From: Polytolypa hystricis UAMH7299
Taxonomy: Eukaryota > Ascomycota > Eurotiomycetes > Onygenales
Length of the DNA stretch: 64,000 nucleotides
Direction of reading: 5' to 3'
Assembly: GCA_002573605.1 (NCBI GenBank)
Contig: PDNA01000086.1
Location: 62,001 to 126,000, forward strand
Position 1 is the stretch's first letter, and every line of letters begins with the position of its first letter. Position numbers and translations under genes: made by a program. This document shows, piece by piece, positions 1 to 11,380 of the stretch. The notes beneath the pieces were generated by a model, which saw only the letters and a program-made list of their open reading frames with translations, did not search any database and was not told the DNA's origin.

Positions 1-844
1 GGATCGACCAGCGGGATCTTTGAAAGACCGGCATCAATGAGGCCGTCACAATATTCCTCAAGATTCGTCCCTAGTTGGCTTGTAAGCATGCTGCAGAGTG
101 TCCAAGAGCACTATAAAAAGAACTTACTTGGGCCATGATTAGGTTTTGTGTTATGATAATACCTTGGCTCACCAACATTGCAATCCCAATACCGAGATCC
201 GCAGTGGGGCCCGATACAAAAAAGCTCGTCCGAAGGTTGTCTGTGGCTAGGATCTAGTGGGCTGTCGACAAGATACAGGCTCCCGAAAGCAGGAAACTCT
301 ATGTCCACCATCTCCTTAACATTCTGGTAGATTGCATCTATGCATCTGACTTGCTGATCACCTGCCATGGATGGCTATTTGTTGTGCAACTGAACTCCGG
401 TGGCATGTTCCATAATGATGTATTCACTACCAATGGTATTTGTGGAATCAACGCTCCAGTCGAGGATTTCTGGTATAGGGATACTGGTTTTGGCTTGTAC
501 TATGCACGGGTCGGTCATCAGCTGTGATACTTGGGGATTGTATTGATTTGAAAACTCACGAAACTTAATTGTAGCAACTTCAGAAGCTGTGGCTAAATTT
601 GACGGCCCAGCCAGCGCGAATGGAAGCTTAGCCACGACCCGTTTGCCATTATTCAAGGTGAAAATAAAGACCCGGTTGAAGCCTCCTTCTGTCTTCTGAT
701 AAGTCGTGATCGAGTCAGCTCCTGGACATAGCTCAAGAACCCTCTGGCAAAGGGCACTGAAGTCAAATTGGATGTAGCGCGCGTCCCTCTCCTCCTTGTC
801 GCGACGAAGTCACCGGCCACTCGTGTAAGTATGTGGGTCAAAAC
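1..844 (-). pseudogene. AIM9-like aminoglycoside-phosphotransferase-family pseudogene, 3' end outside window
   Basis: The minus-strand frames spell the N-terminal half of a fungal APH/AIM9-type kinase-fold protein: GGFNRVFIFTLNNGKRVVAK (P-loop and lysine strand), then IPIPEILDWS, EYIIMEHATGVQL and GPHCGSRYWDCN. A clean 60-nt intron (500-559, GTGAGT to TAG) joins the first two blocks, and a second (about 72-126) leads into EEYCDGLIDAGL. Two in-frame stops break it. The TGA at 810-812 sits in SGR*LRRDKEE, where the family normally has Trp. The TAG at 375-377 sits in QLHNK*PSMAGDQQ, again at an expected Trp. Both are explained by one G-to-A change of TGG. An acceptor at 845-847 implies a further upstream exon, which I could not place. 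The family is poorly characterised, with mitochondrial links in yeast. Two stops make an expressed full-length protein unlikely. Confidence 0.8.
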
Positions 845-1903
845 CTGTACGATTATAAGAAATTGAATTGATATAGGTTGTAGGAATTGAAGACTGACAG
901 GGCACCAATGTTGAACCCATTGCCTGTCCTGTGAAGAGTTGTGCGTAACGGCTAGATGGCAAACGAAGGCTGGAATGTAGGTGTAGGGGTAGTGATGTCC
1001 GTAATGATTTGGATGTAAAATAGGTCCAAAGAGAATGGCGAATTGAATGACAAGTCGCCCACGGCACTCGATGTACATGTACCATTACAAAACTAACAGA
1101 ATGTCTGCTTGATGAAAGTAAAGGGATATGAAGCAGCAGTCCAAGCTCTTAAATGTCCAAAGTCAGAGAGGCCCAAAAAAAGGCAGTATCAACCGTCCCT
1201 GGTGCAGTGGTGGTAACTTATTAAAAGGTCCTGAAACAAGTACTTCAAATATATCAGTACAATATTATATCTAACAAATCTATAGGTATAACATAGCGTA
1301 AGCACACGAGCTGCCTACTCAGTGTGCTTGTAGTTGCAGAGCGAGCTTGGTCAGAGCTGTAGCAAACTGTAAATTCCATTCCTAGCAAATTCCCAGATCA
1401 AGCTCTTCCTCACCCAATTCCTCCGCGAATACCCCCTGGCCTATATATTCAAAAGTAAGGGAAGGGCCGCAACCTTTCCCCCCCTCGCGCTGGGAAAGAG
1501 AATGGCAGATCTACTTATCAACTACGCGTGTAGATATGAGGTAGTGACTGTGATCGTGTGAAAGCATAGATATGATAATCCTAGATATATATATTAGTAG
1601 AGATAGAGATACTTAACACATTACCAGTGTAGGAAAATTCTTGGACCTCCATACAGTCACAGAATGCAGGAGGTGTGACAGTAGATCCACAGTGAATCTC
1701 CAGTGAAGTTATGCCTTCCAGCATGGTAAAAGTGAAGTCAGACTTCCTGGTTCCAGCGTCTGCAAGAAAGAAACTTCCACTTCCTCTAACTGCTTGTCAG
1801 ACCAGCAGTAATCCATAGTAGAGCTCACTGCGTGATTTTGGCATCGTGGAGTCTTCTCACCGTTCTTCTGTCAAACAAGTGCCCTTTTCCCCGATCATCA
1901 TGA
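845..1903. other. intergenic space between two pseudogenes
   Basis: No convincing gene. The minus-strand frame leading into the phosphotransferase remnant stays open over about 813-1085 but resembles nothing I know and probably holds an intron. The rest is AT-rich with scattered TATA-like runs around 1560-1620. The 5' ends of both flanking pseudogenes probably lie here. Confidence 0.5.
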
Positions 1904-3099
1904 TCATCTAAAGGGCAAAAACGAAAACGTGCAAGCAGCAACAGCCCTCCTGCGCGCCGGACACGTCTCCAGACACAACGTCATAAGACCTCAGCTGCGG
2001 TCCAAGATACAACTCCCTCACACTCCGATAACCCTATATCCCCACCGCCCGAAGAAGAACCTTCGCTGCTCTTAGAAGAACATATCAATATCCCAACCCA
2101 AGAGCGAAAAGAGCTCCTATCCGAGCTCGCAGACGCCCTAAAGACCGACAAAGTGGATGCTGCGTTCTGGGCCTGTCTGCAAGTCTGTGACATTGACCGA
2201 CTTCGAGAGCTCATCTCCCAAGCGAAAGCCGCCCCTGGACTTATCCCCTTTCTTGCCGCCGCTTGCCACTCACTCCCTCGACTTTGGAAATAACTGATAC
2301 TCCGGTCAAGTTCATCTGCAGCTAGATCGCGAAATCAAGAGTCATTCGATTCTAGTGCGAGTGCGAGTGATCTGAAGAACCAAGTTCGTGAACGAGATAA
2401 CTCCCGCTGCGTCTTACCAAAGTCACCACTCATTGAGGTCGCACACATATCTCCTCAATGCTTGATTCGCCCCTCCCCGCAACACCTCCAGATGAGCGCA
2501 CCAAGGAGATCCAAAATTTCTGGAATCTTTTAAAATTCCTTTGGAAACTGGAACAGATTCAGCAATGGCGACAAGAAATCTTTCGATCGCCTGATAATAA
2601 TGATCCAAACAGCGGTTGTGATGCGTGCTTCAATTTGATTTGTATGCAGCCAAGCATCCACGCAGCTTGGACACAGGGGTTCTTTGCTCTTCGTCCGCTC
2701 GAGTACTACAATAATGAAGATAAATCAAAACTCGATGTGGAATGGTACTGGCAACCCAAACAAAGCCACGGACCATACGACCTTGTCGATCTTAGAAAAC
2801 CACCACCCCCTTCATCACGAGACCTCGACGATGTCGACGGGTTCAATATCATCTTAGAGCCTACACGGGACAACTTCACCAAGCTAAAATCTGGCCATCG
2901 GTTCACTCTGGAAACTCCTGACCCGCAACATCTTCCTCTGCCGAGTAAGGCGTTACTTGAGTTACAGTGGTATTTAAATCGGATTGTCTCAATGTCTGCC
3001 GCGGATGAAGATAGTACTAATTATGATTGTGGAGGCAAGCGTCGCGAGGATACTGAACAGTGGATTAATCAATTACAAGAACCTGCTATAAATTTTTAG
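1904..3099 (+). pseudogene. HNH-nuclease-domain family pseudogene
   Basis: Three blocks of one fungal HNH-endonuclease family protein lie in order. First is a basic N-terminus (KRKRASSNSPPARRTR) followed by an Asp/Ala/Leu-rich helix block ending PRLWK at 2290. Second is RDNSRCVLPKSPLIEVAHI (about 2393-2449), carrying the first His of the nuclease motif. Third is an open frame 2458-3099 with FWNLLKFLW, NLICMQPSIHAAW (the Asn and second His) and FFALRPL. A TAA at 2291-2293 separates blocks one and two in the same frame. Blocks two and three are in different frames, consistent with loss of one base near 2453-2457. A further in-frame TGA at 1901-1903 precedes the basic block and no in-frame ATG follows it. 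Such genes are typically multicopy, of unknown role, in dimorphic and related fungi. The last 213 codons remain open, so a short product cannot be excluded. Confidence 0.75.
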
Positions 3100-3397
3100 A
3101 AACCCAGTTTGCTTGTCTGTTTCTTCCAAACCAGCGCGGGGGCTTAGATTGGAAAACAGCTTCCCCCTGAAAAGAAAAGAAAAAAGTGGCTTCGATACTG
3201 GTTAGGACTGAGGAACCTACGCTCTTTCTATTTGTCAGTTTTCCCTCTCTGGATGAAAGTTGGGATCCAAAATGTTAGTATAGTAGAAGACTTAATAATA
3301 ATAATAATAATATTCAAATTCATACCATCACTAGCTCACTCCTACTACTGCTATACTTTCGTTTCGTAGTCTTCGACCCTTCCCCAGCAAGATTTTT

Positions 3398-5428
3398 TCA
3401 TATCGTATATCTAAAAAACGGACTCTGGTCACCCATCTCCAACAATTCCTCCTCCGTATACCTCGCCCTAAGCGCTTCCTCTCCTTCCTCAGCCAGCAAC
3501 TTATCCCGCTGCTCATTGAGTCTACGATACGAGATGCGAAGAACCACAGCCATAGCAATCCCTGCACAGCACATGGCTAACGCCAAGCCGAATCCTGTGG
3601 GGTAGCTGGGTGCTTCGGCGGCGAAGTAGCTCAGACTTCCGGGGATGCCGCCCATGTTTCCGACGGAGATTAAGATACCCATACCGACTGCGCGTTTGGA
3701 GGAGGGGGCGACATTGTTGGCTATATGAGGAGGTGCGAACGGTTAGTGCGGTGCTCAGGTTGTTTTTTCATCGTCGTGGAGAGAGAGAGAGAGAGAGAGA
3801 TAAAAGATAAATGGATATATACTCACCAACCATGCAAACGATAGAGGTGAATGGAGAGTAGAGGCCAGCGGCAACCAGGAAAAGCATTGCGTATGTTAAT
3901 CCTGGATAACGGGGGTGCGGGATGGCGAGCTGTGCGATGAAACCAACCACCGCAATACAGTATCCGGCGATGATAAAGGGTGTCCGTTGTTCGTAGCGGT
4001 CAGAAAGGAACGCAAACGTCAAGGTTAACAGCATCGCCACGACATAGATCGGAATTGTGAGAAGTTGGGCATTTGCAGCACTGTATCCTAGATCTGCAAT
4101 CACTGTGGGGACTGTGGCGGTGAAACTGGTAGCGGTCACCCTTCAGTTAGTAGGAATTGACGCGGTAACTTTCCTCTCTATCTGCATCTGTAAAGGAGAG
4201 TAACACTTACCCGTAAACGCCCACCGTGTTTGCCCAGAACATGACCACTGATGCCCAAATCTTCCACTCCTTGAACGCAGCCATGACATACTTGAGACTT
4301 ATTTTGTCAGTCGTACTGCCCATATCTTGTGAGAGCCTTTTAATGACAAATTTCCTCTCTAGTGGCGTTAAAAAGCGCGCACGATCCGGAGAATCTGGCA
4401 GAAGATACCAAGACACGAAAGCTGTTACGACCGGCAGCAAGCCTTCCAGAATAAAGATCCTGATAGAGAATGTAAGCTGTCGAAACAGACCTAAAGGGTG
4501 AAAGATCCATTGAAGCCTACCATCGCCATCCCGCCAGCCCTCCAACACCATCCATCTTAGCTATTCCATAAGCCAAAAGACCCGAGAAGGCGCCTGACAG
4601 AGAAGCGGCAGCGTAGAAAATAGCCATGCGTCGTTGGACTTCATAACGCTTATACCAGATTGTTAAAAGGTACGTAGCTGCTGGGAAGAATCCAGACTAC
4701 ACCTTCTGGGTTAGCTTCTCTTTCATAACTTTTGCGTATGGTTGTCTTGGTATTCTATCATACCTCCGCAAAGCCAAGGAAGAATCTAGCTATTAGAAGG
4801 CCGCGATAATTAGGGACAATGCCCATTAACCTGTTGGACAGCCCTCTAAAGTCAGTTTTCAATGTATTGGAGCTTGTCAGGCAGGTCCTTATCTCACGTC
4901 ATCACCGTTCCCCAGCAAAACAACATTATGGTGATCCATATGGACGGTCGCAGGAGCTTCAACACAATGTTGCTTGGAACCTCAAACAAGGTATAGGGAA
5001 TGAAGAACACAATCAAGGCGATATTATATTGCATGCCTTGGAGGTTGAGATCATCATTCATGCCGGCGATTTTCGCATTTCCAACTGCTCCTGGTTAGCG
5101 TCTCCTGGCCTCTGGGGCTCTGATAGGTAAAAGGAGGGAAAATGGAATGTCAGGTGTTTAGCGTAGGTGAGAGTCTCAACTTACTATTGCCTCTATCGAT
5201 AAAAGATAGAAGGTACAGATAAGCTAAAATTGGAATCAGTCGATAGTCAATCCTTCTCATAATTCTCGTCGTCTCCTCCTTTGAGTACGAATCAACATCA
5301 ACATCGACATCTCCAACTTCAAGCTCGCTGGAAGAGGACTCTTGGATAGCTGCTTTTTCATCGGCAACATTCTCAATCCTAGAATCGTCCCCTTTTGAAG
5401 CGGGAGATATTTTCGATTCGGCCTCCAT
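3398..5428 (-). CDS. MFS permease, allantoate/nicotinate (ACS, Dal5-like) family
   Basis: Seven exons (5185-5428, 4898-5084, 4764-4830, 4521-4696, 4211-4459, 3827-4140, 3398-3720) sum to 1560 nt, giving 519 residues. All introns are GT-AG, 61-106 nt. The order of motifs is that of the anion:cation symporter family: an acidic cytosolic N-terminus, RIDYRLIPILAYLYLLSFIDRGN (first helix, split by intron 1), GNAKIAGMNDDL, FFIPYTLFEVPSN, RGLLIARFFLGFAESGFFPA, LAYGIAKMDG, GWRWIFILEGLLP (loop before helix 6) and YLLPDSPDRARFLTP. A second six-helix half ends SYRRLNEQRDK. Relatives carry small organic anions such as allantoate, nicotinate, pantothenate, biotin or tartrate across the plasma membrane. 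The substrate cannot be read from sequence. The gene is intact although it lies beside two pseudogenes. The last intron holds a (GA)n tract. Confidence 0.9.
3779..3800 (+). repeat. (GA)n microsatellite inside an intron
   Basis: An uninterrupted GA run lies within the last intron (3721-3826) of the MFS permease. On the coding strand it is a CT run, so it forms part of a pyrimidine tract between donor and acceptor. Confidence 0.95.
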
Positions 5429-6933
5429 AATGGGTGATAATAATAGGTGAACGGGGAAAAGGTCATGAGAGGACGGGGTTCCGAGCCATGGGACGTCGGG
5501 GATTCTCTCGCATTATATCCCTCAGCGCATCCCGAGGGTGCAACCCGGATAGAACCCATGGCGGGCAAAGCCGATAGCTCTTGAGAAGCTGGGCAGTGGT
5601 AGTTGTCCGAAGCTAGCAAAATGATCACTTGCCATATCTGGTAACATCAGAGATATGGGGGTCTATTGCAGCAGCTCTATTTAAGCTGATATCGTGGCGC
5701 TAAGCCAATCCGCTAACCAAGCTGCAGTCAGCAAATACGGTGAAACTAAGATATAATTGAAGCAATAGGGGCGTTTTCTTATTTCCAGCCATGGCGCTCA
5801 GTGGAGGTTGTGGGGCAAGCTTATCCCGCGACGTGGGATTGGAAGCTGGGAGCTTCAAGTATCTGCGGAGAACTTGCCCAATGTTTGGGGAAAGCGGGGA
5901 AGTGGGAACCCTCCCTCGAATATCCGGGGTAAATATCATGAACTACGGGGTGAAGACCGGGGTGCAGAGGGAGTTCTAGACGGCAGATGACCATATATTG
6001 TCGGCTCAACGCTGTCTGAGTGTCACCAGAAACCAGCGCAAGTTCGGATGGCGGTGCAAGCTCGGTCACAAAAAAATGTAGATGTCTTCTCGGGTTGGTC
6101 GAAACGCCGAGGCGACAAGACAGTCCGGTCTGCCGAAGCCTGCTAGACCAAACTCAAGATTTCTGGAGACATCATGCTCTGTAGTGTGGGGGAGATTGGC
6201 CAACGCTGTCCCTGCTCACAGTGCTCAGACACGCCGTTCTGCTGAGCATCAACAGAAGATGGTGGATCGTACAGCCGATCTATTGCCAGTGTGGACCAGG
6301 GTGGTAGTGGCAACAGCGCTCAATCAATAGCTTGTGTCATAGGATGAGACCTGCATATATAATAGAACAGACTGCTAGAATGAAACAGGCATATATACCT
6401 GTATGTATGCATTTGAAGCAGCATTCGCATCTCCTGTGCTGAATCCTGATTGATGTTATGTTGACTCACTTCGGCTTTCCAGTTTTGCCGCAGCCGAACC
6501 CCAGATATCGGGGTAATCTCGGCCCGAAATCGCAGATGACGATGCTGAGTCACGTGCTTATCGCCGCTTTTTTGTTCTGCGAGATCGCAATTGTTGCGGT
6601 TGATGTCGAACTGACGTTCAATTCAAGGATACTTATTTTATTATTACCGTAAGGCTGTGGAGTCATATATGGTTCTTCCTTCCCTCGTTCTTCTATTAGT
6701 TTGCACTTCTTTCGCTTCTTTCTCTACCATCTATAGAGGCTCGTTTTGATGGATATATTACGTCTATTAACTAATCAGGCCCTTTGCATTCCTTTGCTAA
6801 AAATCCCTGCTAGAGCTGAAATAAGGGCTGTCCCAGCATCTTCTTTTCAGCATTCTTGCTCACTCTGCTCAATGGAGCTCTAATCTTGTCCTTCTTTGAC
6901 ATCTCAACGTTCAACTAAGCTCAACTGCCAACA
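5429..6933. other. divergent intergenic region
   Basis: About 1.5 kb between the starts of the MFS permease (minus) and the membrane-protein gene (plus). The small open frames here lack family motifs, codon bias or splice context. The last 200 nt (about 6660-6933) are CT-rich, as expected of the leader of the downstream gene. I see no RNA gene or mobile element. Confidence 0.5.
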
Positions 6934-8028
6934 ATGGGTCGCAATGGCTCGGCTGGAGATCAATCCCCAGGATCACCCGGTGGTGGTGCTGTGATTACTG
7001 CTGATGGCAGCTATCTGGACTCACACATTCCTCCAACAGCAGCTCACATCTCACGACCAAAAGTCACAAAACAGCTCCCACCACAGGCTGTAAGATGGAA
7101 TACAGACAGTCTAGCTTTGCGGCTGGGTGTAGATGTTGCAAGTGCATTGGGAGCTGCCTCAATAATCTGCCCAGTCATAACAATGATTGACCGGTAAGTG
7201 GTGACATAGCTTCTCTAAACAACTGCTGTTGCAAATTACTCTGCTAACAGCCTACTTTTGCCCTTTTACAGTGCTGTAATAGAAAAAGCGTCGAAAGGTC
7301 TCCCGTTGAGCCAGAGTTTGGCATCCTCTCTCAAACACCTGGCTACGCGACCGCATAGGTTCATATCCTCCGCGCCATTCCTCCTCATATACATGGTTTA
7401 CTCTTCGACCTACATCGCTGCCAACTTCATCGACACCATTTCATCGACGGCAAACAACCATTCGTTCAGCAGCGTCTCTGCAGGCTTCGCAAAATTCGTA
7501 GCGACATCCACGGTCAACATGTCGCTGGGCATATTCAAAGACGCCCAGTTCGCGAGGATTTTCGGGGCCCATGACCGTAAGCAGGGGTCATCCTCGCGTG
7601 GTGGTGCTGACCCTGCATCGCAACGACCCACCATGCCCAAACGCTCAATTGCTCTCTTTGGTGCCCGCGACAGCATAACTATCTTCGCCTCGTTTAACGT
7701 CCCAACATTAGTTGCACCTCACGTCCCCGATTTCCTTGCCTCGACTCCCGCCGCCAAGATGAGCCTAGCGCAATTTACAGCCCCTGCCGCGGTACAAATC
7801 ATCTCCACACCTCTCCATCTGCTGGGCTTGGATCTATACAACCGTCAACCTGCTGGTGGCATACCCGCAGCTGACAGATGGGCGCGTGTCCGCAGAGACT
7901 GGATACCAAGCTTCTTCGCTCGAATTGGCCGAATTATTCCTGCTTACGGTGTCGGAGGCGTGGTCAATACCAACCTCAGGATGGGCATGATGACATCACT
8001 AGAGCAGGGGTATGATGAGCCGCTGTGA
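6934..8028 (+). CDS. conserved-looking multi-pass membrane protein, function unknown
   Basis: Two exons (6934-7193, 7272-8028) joined by a 78-nt GT-AG intron give 338 residues. I do not recognise a named family. The N-terminal 60 residues are polar and Gly/Pro/Ser-rich (SPGSPGGGA). Hydrophobic stretches follow near residues 64-85, 118-140, 205-225 and 238-260, and near 295-315. Striking blocks are RPHRFISSAPFLLIYMVYSS, VNMSLGIFKDAQFARIFG, LFGARDSITIFASFNVPTL and a Pro-His-Leu segment, TPLHLLGLDLYNR. The layout (short amphipathic helices, Gly/Ala-rich, basic loops, no signal peptide) fits an organelle inner-membrane protein better than a secretory one. No mitochondrial-carrier PX[DE]XX[KR] signature is visible. 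The coding call is firm because the intron fits, the frame is long and the composition is protein-like; the location is inference. Confidence 0.85.
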
Positions 8029-9661
8029 AGGGAGGGCGATTGGGAGAATCTGTTACGAAACCCAAATCCACGATCACCACTATCACCAGATAGCACCATG
8101 ACGCTTTTACGACAAAATTTCGAAGATAACATCTTTTATTTTTCTACCTCCGCGACTCAGCGTCCCTCAGAAGGCAACAAATACGAAAACAGCCTGCCTT
8201 TCCTATCGTTCCGCGAATCCGAAAACGTAATGATAGGGCATTCCAAACAAAACGAAAAGAAATAAATATTCCGCCGTTTATCCATACATCAACGCAATTC
8301 CCCCCCACGATCGCGGAACCCTTCTTAAACGACAAGAAAAGCAAAACCATAGACTTTCCGCTGGGCAAAGCAATTATAGAAAGGTTTCCTAACGTTTTTG
8401 CTATGATACCCTTTTCTTAAGCGTGTCTTTTTTTTTCTCTCCCTCCCTACGTCATCAAAATAGCTTTTTTTTTCATTTTCATTTCCCCCTTTTTCTTTTT
8501 ACTCTTTGCGTTGCATTACAAAAATATTACATAGATTAGGGGAATAGATAGGCGCTTTGGTTCTATTATTGATGTCTCTGTTCTGTGCTATATAATTTTT
8601 ACTATTTTTCCTTTTTTATTTGCCTCTTCTTCTTTGTCTTCGTCTGCTTTTTTTCCAAATGTGTTGACGCAGCGAATTGTTTGGGGGGGTTTTTTTTGGG
8701 TTTTTTATTTGCTACATCTTGGTTTCCCTTTCCCTCTCTGTATGATATACACTCCATCCCTATATACCTAGACCTATAAATAAACCTATTTAACTTTTTT
8801 CCTACTTAGCTAGGTTTATTTTCCTCCTTAATTTTCATTCTTTCCATCTTTCCTAAATAACACAGTATCATAAATTTTCAGGATAACAAAATAAAGTCAA
8901 GGTTACCACACACACAACCTGTCCTCTTATTTTAATTTTGTAGATATTTTATTAGTATATTTCTACATTTTCCTTAGTTATGTACTTCACCCTCTCTCCT
9001 CTCCTTGTTCTCCTTCTCCCAAATAGCAGCAAGGGAAGGTGAACTTGGAGGGGTTATGTGCAAGTATGTACTTGATTTCCCCCCTCCCCCTTTGGTGAGG
9101 TTTTATCTGTTTAACATTCTGTTTCAATGCATACACCTATATACACAAACTATGCTATTGCTATGAATATACAAGGGGTTTGAAAATATGTTCCCCAAAA
9201 AATATATACAAGTGAACAAGAATGGGAAAAGAAAATGAAAAAAGGATGGGGTACTGTATACATCAGGTCATAAAAAAGAAATAAGAGTGGAAACATGAAC
9301 CTGGGTTAGGTTGTATGGAGAGGAGATGGAGTAGCATGCATAAGCCTTGCATTCATGTTGTTTCATGAATGAATGAAAGGATGATAGAAGGAAGGATGGT
9401 GAGGGACTCGAGGGTGAAGATATTTAAGGATATGCGAGTATGTATGTTCGTGAGATCAAATGGGTGTATCGAGTATCAAAAAAAAAAGGGCGAGGGATGT
9501 AGACACTTAATGCCACTACTTCCCACCCTTGTTAAATCGCAGGGCAAAAGGAACCGGATAATAAAATGTGTTTCGTCGAGAGTCCCCGTAAAAGTCCACA
9601 AGAGAACAAAAAAATGAATCCACGGGTATAAAAGTTTCATGTTATGTCTTTTTCATGAAGT
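8029..9661. other. convergent 3' intergenic region
   Basis: 1.6 kb between the stop codons of the membrane-protein gene (plus) and MTP18 (minus). It is rich in T and A runs (for example 8420-8700 and 8930-9000), as expected of two 3' untranslated regions. No gene, RNA or element was recognised. Confidence 0.55.
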
Positions 9662-10783
9662 TTACTCCTTTTTCTCCTTTTTCTCCTGGCGTTCTTTCCG
9701 GCGATGTTGTGCTTCTTCAAGGATATCAAATGTCTTGGAGGTTTTTGTGGCGTCAGTTTCGCGGTGGGCGATGGCGTCTGGGCCGCCGACGGCGAGGAAG
9801 AATCGCTCGAAAGACCAGTGCACAGCGTGCTCGACGGGCGCGTCGAAGATGTAAGGCAGGAATGGTACGACTGAGAGCGCAAGCTGGAGAAGAGAGTGTG
9901 TGAGTCGAGAAATAAAACGATTTAGCCAATAGAGAGAGCGAAAGTATAGGGGGGTGTGTGTTTTGCGACTTACTCCGATAGGACCCCAGGTGCGGATCAC
10001 TGTGCTCTTGACATTCTTCATTGCTCGCCCGGAATACTTCACCAGGGAGTGTATGGTAAATGCGGGCAACCCCATACTAGCAATGGCTTGGAAAACGCCG
10101 CGCTCTGCCATGATAGACCTGTAATCCTCACTGAGGGGTATCCTTCTCGTCGACCAGGGGACCAGTGTATCTGCATCCGGGTCCGGCCACGGCACTGGAT
10201 GTTGTTCGGAAATAGTAGAATCGAGGGTGGATAGTTGCTGTAGTTTTTGGCGCGCTACAGCATCGAGTTGTGGCTCAACGGGGGTGACATGGGTCGCATT
10301 CCTGTATGCATCGCTGGCGGGCGCGAGAATGTTGCGGTTCCGCAGGTAGGCTTTGTATCCTTCATTGGCAACGTCGGTGAGTATGTACGCCCAGGAGATG
10401 CCATATGCGCTACGCACTAGCCATGGGTGAGCGACAGGGCGGAATGATTCCCCTATCTCAGAGGTATATGCTATATAGCGCCGTGCGGAGAGGAGGAGGG
10501 TACGGATGCGCGTCGCATAAGCTGCGTATCGGTAACTGGTGTCGACTGAATCTGGAGAGCTGTGATGCGCCAGTAGTTAGGTATAGTAGATGGGGGGTAT
10601 GAATCTGTCACTGGATGTGGATATGCCATACTAGCCGTCATAGAGCTGATCTAGAAAGTCTTCTTCATGATCAACGAGTGTCTGGAGTTCAGGAGGGAGC
10701 TTGTGCTTTTGCAGCGCCTGGCTAGCCTCGGCGCTGGGGAGCTGCTTGCTGTGGGATTCATCGTCCTTGCTGTTCCAAAGCAT
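9662..10783 (-). CDS. MTP18: mitochondrial fission process protein 1 family (MTP18/MTFP1)
   Basis: Three exons (10632-10783, 9974-10559, 9662-9883) give 319 residues. Family landmarks in order: RYAAYATRIRTLLLSARRYI, AYTSEIGESFRPVAHPWLVR, YGISWAYILTDVANEGYKAY, LVPWSTRRIP, GLPAFTIHSLVKYSGR, RTWGPIGLALSVVPFLPYIF, then DAPVEHAVHWSFERFF. This is the integral inner-mitochondrial-membrane family that promotes mitochondrial fission in animals; several membrane helices match. The protein is longer than human MTFP1 (166 residues) through an N-terminal extension, a Pro/Asp-rich middle insert and a highly charged Lys/Glu tail. Intron 1 splits a Tyr codon as TA|C, so unspliced RNA reads TAG exactly at the junction. 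Intron 2 is 90 nt, a multiple of three, without an in-frame stop. The gene is divergent from ATP19. Confidence 0.92.
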
Positions 10784-11380
10784 GATGTAGCGATTGATTT
10801 ATAGTACGTAGTATGTAATTCAGAAGTAGAAGATAGAAAGAAGCCAGAATAGTAAACTGCTATATACAAATAAGATGACGAAGAGATAGTGGGATAGACA
10901 AGAGTCTCGTGTGCTCAGATGAAGTATATATTAACCGTTGCTTATTACATCAGCCCACCCGAGCTCCATCCACGGGCACATGCTCGGTGGAAAAAGTACT
11001 TCCGCGTCAAGTATCGGGAAGCACAGGCGGCAAGCAATTTCCCGCCACGGAGGTACTTCTGCGGAAGGTTCCTGCCCTCCGCAGTCCCGGAGAAGCTGCC
11101 CACTGCCGCCAAGCACAGAACGGTCTCTGATTGGCCGGTCGGTTGGATTCGGTTTGGCCCTCGACGCTAGCCAGAAAGAGACTAAAGAGTCATGTGACTG
11201 CCGACGTCTGGGAAAAATCACGAGATTCCGCCATTCAACGCCAGCAAGAGAGAGCAACCGCATCAATCAACCATCAACTGCAACTTGCTCTGCATCGCCG
11301 ACGTCGATTCCTTCGTTTACCGGTACTCTCCAACCACCAATTGCAGTGTCCTCTCCGATCCGGACCACCCTCAGTTCACA
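10784..11380. promoter_or_regulatory. bidirectional promoter between MTP18 and ATP19
   Basis: This 597-bp gap separates two head-to-head genes for mitochondrial inner-membrane proteins. CCAAT-type boxes suited to a HAP/CBC complex are visible as ATTGG at 11130-11134 and CCAAT at 11337-11341. Shared control is inferred from layout only; the sites are short and could occur by chance. Confidence 0.45.
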
